DNA from: a bacterium
GTDB lineage: Bacteria; UBA9089; JAHJRX01
Assembly (NCBI GenBank): GCA_030017825.1
Contig: JASEGW010000052.1
Span: 1 to 9,612 of the forward strand
Reading direction: 5' to 3'
Length of the DNA stretch: 9,612 bases
Part shown: one piece after another, positions 7,148 to 9,612 of the stretch
Numbering within the stretch: position 1 is the first letter of the stretch
How the letters are laid out: the number at the start of each line of letters is the position of its first letter
The notes under the pieces: model-generated
Told to the model about the DNA's origin: nothing
The model's input: the letters and a program-made list of their open reading frames with translations, nothing else
Database searches by the model: none
Program-made: the position numbers and the translations under genes

Positions 7148-8048
7148 AAGTATTCTTTATTCCATTTTTTACACTGGTCTTAGCTTTCCATCCTAAAGCA
7201 TTTATCCTCTCAACATCTAATAATTTTCTTGGCATGCCATCTGGCTTGGTTTTATCATATATTATCTTTCCTTTAAAGCTGGTAATCTCTTTAATCAAGT
7301 CTGCCAATTCAGCTATTGATATATCCTCTCCTATCCCTACATTAATTATTTCATTTTCTTCATAATTAATCATAAGAAAAATGCAAGCATCAGCAAAATC
7401 ATCAACATAGAGAAATTCTCTTCTGGGCTTTCCACTTCCCCATATAGTTATACTATCTTCTCCTAATAGTTTTGCTTTATGGAATCTCATTAATAAGGCA
7501 GGTATAACATGGCTATCTCGGAGATCAAAGCTATCATTTAGGCCATAAAGGTTGGCAGGTATTGCCACTATATAATTTGTTCCATATTGACTATTGTAAG
7601 ACTGGCACATCTTAATTCCAGCTATCTTTGCTATTGCATAAGCTTCATTTGTAGGTTCAAGCGGGCCTGATAGAAGATACTCTTCCTTCATGGGTTGAGG
7701 ACAAAGCTTAGGATAACTACAACAGCTTCCAATAAAAAGTAGTTTTTTAACTTTGGCTCTATAAGCTGAGTCTATTATGTTTGTCTGGATAGTAATATTC
7801 TCATAGATAAAATCAGCAGGGTAAGTACTGTTAGCTAAAATTCCTCCTGACTTCTCTTCTGCTAAAAATATATATTCTGGCTCTTCTTTTTTTAAAAATT
7901 CTCTTACTTTTTTCTGGTTCTTTAAATCAAGTTCTTCCTTAGCTTTAAGTAAAATATTTGTATAATTAAGCTCTTTAAGCTTTCGAACAAGGGCAGAACC
8001 AATAAAGCCATCGTGTCCAGCTACATATATAAGGGAATCCTTATTCAT
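7119..8048 (-). CDS. fcl: GDP-L-fucose synthase-like NADPH-dependent epimerase/reductase
   Basis: This 309-residue short-chain dehydrogenase/reductase is close to the family length (about 320). The GDP-L-fucose synthase family acts in the cytoplasm on GDP-4-keto-6-deoxy-D-mannose, performing epimerisation at C3/C5 and then NADPH reduction at C4. The cofactor loop GHDGFIG is at 11-17. The catalytic residues known from E. coli Fcl (Ser107, Cys109, Tyr136, Lys140, His179) all appear exactly one position later: Ser108 and Cys110 in GSCCSYP, Tyr137 and Lys141 in YAIAK, and His180 in DSHVIPALL. PQPMKEEYLLSGPLEPTNEAYAI is also typical. The Shine-Dalgarno site GAAGGG (8060-8055) lies 6 bases before the ATG. 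Because the gene before it encodes a 3-dehydratase-like enzyme, the substrate may instead be the 3-deoxy intermediate, giving a colitose-type sugar. No gmd gene is present in the window. Confidence 0.9.
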   Translation of the reverse strand: MNKDSLIYVAGHDGFIGSALVRKLKELNYTNILLKAKEELDLKNQKKVREFLKKEEPEYIFLAEEKSGGILANSTYPADFIYENITIQTNIIDSAYRAKVKKLLFIGSCCSYPKLCPQPMKEEYLLSGPLEPTNEAYAIAKIAGIKMCQSYNSQYGTNYIVAIPANLYGLNDSFDLRDSHVIPALLMRFHKAKLLGEDSITIWGSGKPRREFLYVDDFADACIFLMINYEENEIINVGIGEDISIAELADLIKEITSFKGKIIYDKTKPDGMPRKLLDVERINALGWKAKTSVKNGIKNTYEWYKKLKK

Positions 8049-8064
8049 AATTATCCCTTCAAAC

Positions 8065-8171
8065 TTCTTTTACTAAAGAAAACATAATTATTCAGCATAA
8101 ACTTAGGTTTAAGGAAATATGTTGTTACATTGAACATTGCTGAATAGTTACCATTAAATTTCCATAATGGT
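8065..8171 (-). other. Structured intergenic segment: nested inverted repeats, possible three-way junction
   Basis: The 125-base gap between the dehydratase-like and reductase genes has several perfect inverted repeats that nest without conflict. TATTCAGCA (8089-8097) pairs with TGCTGAATA (8138-8146) as a 9-base outer stem. Inside it lie TAAAC/GTTTA (8098-8102 with 8107-8111, 4-base loop) and ATGTT/AACAT (8119-8123 with 8133-8137). Outside it lie ACCATTA/TAATGGT (8150-8156 with 8165-8171), which starts 2 bases after the stop codon, and TTCTTT/AAAGAA (8065-8070 with 8075-8080), just upstream of the reductase's Shine-Dalgarno site. It could be a leader/processing RNA structure or a small palindromic repeat element. 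There is no U-tract, so it is not a typical terminator. No known riboswitch is recognised. Confidence 0.4.
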
Positions 8172-8173
8172 TG

Positions 8174-9385
8174 TTAGGTAATCCTATCTAAAAAATCTTC
8201 AACAACTTCTATAAAATAATTAATATGCTCTTCATTTATGTCCTGATGCACCCCAATATGAAGACCATTTTTTTCTATGTATTCTGCATTTGGAAATTCT
8301 CCCAATTTGTAACCCAAGAACTCAAAACCTGCACATTGAGTTGGCATAGAAGAAAAAAGACTTCTTGTCTCTATTCCATTTCTTTCTAAAAAATCAACAA
8401 ATTGATCTCTGGTAAATTTGGCATTTTCTTTTAAGATAATAGGAAAAGCATGTGGTCCAATCTTTTCATATGTTTCCTCTTCAATGCTTGCTAAATACTG
8501 ATTAAACCTCTTAAATTTTTTACTCATATTATCAAAATTATTCTTTCTCTTTTTCAGTATTTCTTCATAAATTTCCAAGCTTCCCAAACCAACTGCTGCC
8601 TCTATCTCATTCATTTTGCAAGAAAATCCAATTCTTTCAAATACAAATCTTACATCAATTCCTTCTCCATATTGAAATCTCTTAGGACAATAAGATGAAG
8701 ATATATTTAATACACACTTCTTACATTTACAAGCTCTTCCATGTGACCTTAAAGACCTTAATATTTCTGCAAAATTAGAATCATCTGTCGTAACAATACC
8801 ACCTTCTATGCTGGTAATTATATGGGCTAAATACAAACTATACGCGGCCATATGGCCAAGGGTTCCTACGTTTTTTCCCTTATACTTTGCTCCATGAGCT
8901 TCAGCAGCATCTTCTATTACATACAAACTATATTTTTTGGCAATTTTATTAATCGCATCCATATCAGCAGGCTTTCCCATAAGATGCACAGGCATTATAG
9001 CTTTTGTTTTTCCTGTTATAGCCTCCTCTATCTTTTCTGGATCTATATTTAAGGTATCCTTTCTAATATCCACAAACACTGGCCTAAAACCTGCTTGTAA
9101 CACAGAATTTCCTGTAGCTACAAATGATAATGCAGGCACAATAACTTCATCTACTCTTTTTGCTCCAAAATCATAAAGAACTGCTAAAGCTAAAGCATCA
9201 GCATCAGTTCCACTACTAACAGCCACGGCTTCCTTTGTTCCTGTTAATGAAGCAAATTTTTCCTCAAATTCACCCACATATTTACCGCAAGAAACCCTAC
9301 CTGACTCAAGTACCTCTTGCACTAAATTTTTTGATCTTTGAGTTATTGATAGTGTTCCAAAAGGAATCTTTAATCTGCTATTCAA
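8174..9385 (-). CDS. DegT/RfbH-family PLP-fold sugar enzyme, histidine type (3-dehydratase-like)
   Basis: This 403-residue protein has the fold of DegT/DnrJ/EryC1/StrS sugar aminotransferases: SSGTDADALALA (58-69) for phosphate binding, PALSFVATGNSVLQAG (84-99), and VIEDAAEAHG (156-165) with Asp159 for the pyridine nitrogen. Where aminotransferases have the Schiff-base lysine (SFYPTKN-type), this one has SLYLAHIITSIEGG with His188. That swap is known from ColD (GDP-4-keto-6-deoxymannose 3-dehydratase) and from RfbH/DdhC (E1), which use PLP/PMP to remove the C3 hydroxyl instead of transferring an amine. Cys219, Cys221, Cys224 and Cys233 form an insert at the place where E1 has most of its [2Fe-2S] ligands, but the spacing differs and the more distant upstream E1 cysteine is not seen. 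The start is TTG (9385-9383), fixed by AGGAGG five bases upstream; no ATG competes. It is the first gene of the cluster. A dehydratase on a GDP-sugar or CDP-sugar is most likely. Confidence 0.9.
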   Translation of the reverse strand: MNSRLKIPFGTLSITQRSKNLVQEVLESGRVSCGKYVGEFEEKFASLTGTKEAVAVSSGTDADALALAVLYDFGAKRVDEVIVPALSFVATGNSVLQAGFRPVFVDIRKDTLNIDPEKIEEAITGKTKAIMPVHLMGKPADMDAINKIAKKYSLYVIEDAAEAHGAKYKGKNVGTLGHMAAYSLYLAHIITSIEGGIVTTDDSNFAEILRSLRSHGRACKCKKCVLNISSSYCPKRFQYGEGIDVRFVFERIGFSCKMNEIEAAVGLGSLEIYEEILKKRKNNFDNMSKKFKRFNQYLASIEEETYEKIGPHAFPIILKENAKFTRDQFVDFLERNGIETRSLFSSMPTQCAGFEFLGYKLGEFPNAEYIEKNGLHIGVHQDINEEHINYFIEVVEDFLDRIT

Positions 9386-9390
9386 CTTAG

Positions 9391-9396
9391 CCTCCT
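9391..9396 (-). promoter_or_regulatory. Consensus Shine-Dalgarno site that fixes a TTG start
   Basis: AGGAGG on the minus strand lies 5 bases before TTG at 9385-9383, the first codon of the dehydratase-like gene. It is the best ribosome binding site in the window and makes the non-ATG start credible. Confidence 0.85.
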
Positions 9397-9411
9397 ATAT
9401 TAAAAATAATC

Positions 9412-9450
9412 CACGAAAGAACACAAATTTTAATTACTTTGTCACGAAAG
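9412..9450. repeat. CACGAAAG direct repeats upstream of the first gene
   Basis: CACGAAAG occurs at 9412-9419 and again at 9443-9450, with a degenerate copy CACAAATT at 9422-9429. The starts are 10 and 21 bases apart, about one and two helical turns. They lie 27-65 bases before the TTG start of the first gene. This could be a set of regulator half-sites or a fragment of a dispersed intergenic repeat. I find no good minus-strand sigma-70 promoter nearby to decide between these. Confidence 0.4.
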
Positions 9451-9475
9451 TCTGAAGAAACAAAAACATGAAGTG

Positions 9476-9497
9476 AGTTCAATCTTTGCATTGAACT
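9476..9497. repeat. Perfect 8-base inverted repeat overlapping a -35 box
   Basis: AGTTCAAT (9476-9483) and ATTGAACT (9490-9497) pair perfectly around a 6-base loop. The right arm ends on the first base of the plus-strand TTGACA box (9497-9502). This position suits an operator for the outward promoter. The stem is AT-rich and lacks a clean U-tract on either side, so a terminator is less likely. Confidence 0.5.
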
Positions 9498-9525
9498 TGA
9501 CAAAACTTTTCTTATACATTATAAT
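9497..9525 (+). promoter_or_regulatory. Perfect-consensus sigma-70-type promoter pointing out of the cluster
   Basis: TTGACA (9497-9502) and TATAAT (9520-9525) are separated by exactly 17 bases: both boxes and the spacer equal the housekeeping consensus. Transcription would start near 9532 and run rightward, opposite to the seven genes. A Shine-Dalgarno-like AAGAGG (9533-9538) follows. The next ATG (9553) opens a frame that stops after three codons (MRY). A frame open to the window edge begins in the right repeat copy but has ATA where a start codon would be. Confidence 0.7.
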
Positions 9526-9552
9526 TTCCTTTAAGAGGTAAAGTTATAAATT

Positions 9553-9580
9553 ATGAGATATTAGACTTACTGCGAAATAA
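9553..9580 (+). repeat. Right copy of the 28-base terminal inverted repeat
   Basis: The plus strand here equals the minus strand of 110-137 except for one base. It lies 28 bases downstream of the outward promoter's -10 box. Read in frame from 9558 to the edge of the window it gives ILDLLRNKSVILQKCYNS with no stop. The left copy in the same register gives MLDLLRNNSNRYKKVYRY. The frames align without gaps and share LDLLRN, a Ser, and later a Lys and a Tyr. The single mismatch between copies turns ATG (left) into ATA (right). Confidence 0.9.
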
Positions 9581-9612
9581 ATCAGTTATTTTACAAAAAT
9601 GCTATAATTCCT

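Noticed and set aside
9476..9497. A rho-independent terminator at the 8-base hairpin.
   Set aside because: The stem is AT-rich and no run of T directly follows on either strand; its contact with the -35 box makes an operator more likely.
9553..9564. The ATG AGA TAT TAG mini-frame as a regulatory leader peptide.
   Set aside because: Three codons preceded by a 14-base spacing from AAGAGG is too weak to claim; it is noted only as part of the repeat.
1..9612. tRNA or rRNA genes, CRISPR arrays, transposase or integrase genes, known riboswitches.
   Set aside because: None could be seen on either strand: no tandem repeat-spacer pattern, no cloverleaf, and no recombinase motifs in any credible frame.

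Overview
The window is an AT-rich bacterial segment holding seven long genes, all on the minus strand. They form one compact surface-polysaccharide locus covering about 184-9385 and transcribed from right to left. The standard genetic code, Shine-Dalgarno sites (AGGAGG, GGGAG, AAGGG), a TTG start and overlapping genes all point to a bacterium. The gene content (nucleotide-sugar enzymes, three glycosyltransferase-type domains, two radical SAM proteins with Fe-S clusters) would suit an anaerobic, probably uncultured lineage that makes an O-antigen-like or other cell-surface glycan. I cannot name the phylum from the sequence.

In transcription order the genes are: (1) 9385-8174, a PLP-fold sugar enzyme of the DegT/RfbH type in which the usual catalytic lysine is a histidine (His188), with a four-cysteine insert; (2) 8048-7119, a GDP-L-fucose-synthase-like reductase/epimerase with all the known catalytic residues; (3) 7147-5906, a family 2 glycosyltransferase with a C-terminal TPR region; (4) 5762-4017, a fusion of a degenerate SpsF-like nucleotidyltransferase domain to a radical SAM/SPASM enzyme; (5) 4006-2882, an NAD-dependent sugar epimerase with a zinc-ribbon insert; (6) 2872-1112, a cobalamin-binding-type radical SAM protein with an extra C-terminal half of a GT9 (heptosyltransferase-like) fold; (7) 1137-184, a rhamnosyltransferase-like GT2.

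Genes 2/3 and 6/7 overlap, and genes 4/5 and 5/6 are about 10 bases apart. Two gaps are larger. The one between genes 1 and 2 (8049-8173) has a set of inverted repeats that could fold into a three-way junction. The one between genes 3 and 4 (5763-5905) has a perfect palindrome overlapping a weak promoter-like sequence.

Taken together, genes 1 and 2 could make a GDP-linked 3,6-dideoxyhexose (colitose type) or a related deoxysugar. Gene 5 would make an epimerised hexose. Genes 3 and 7 would transfer sugars, and the two radical SAM proteins would modify the sugars or the growing glycan. The chemistry of those two proteins cannot be predicted from sequence. No transporter, polymerase or GDP-mannose 4,6-dehydratase gene is present, so the locus should continue beyond the window.

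The flanks are unusual. A 28-base sequence occurs once at each end (110-137 and 9553-9580) in opposite orientation with a single mismatch, so the seven genes sit inside a near-perfect inverted repeat. Just inside the right copy is a perfect-consensus sigma-70-type promoter (9497-9525) that points out of the cluster.
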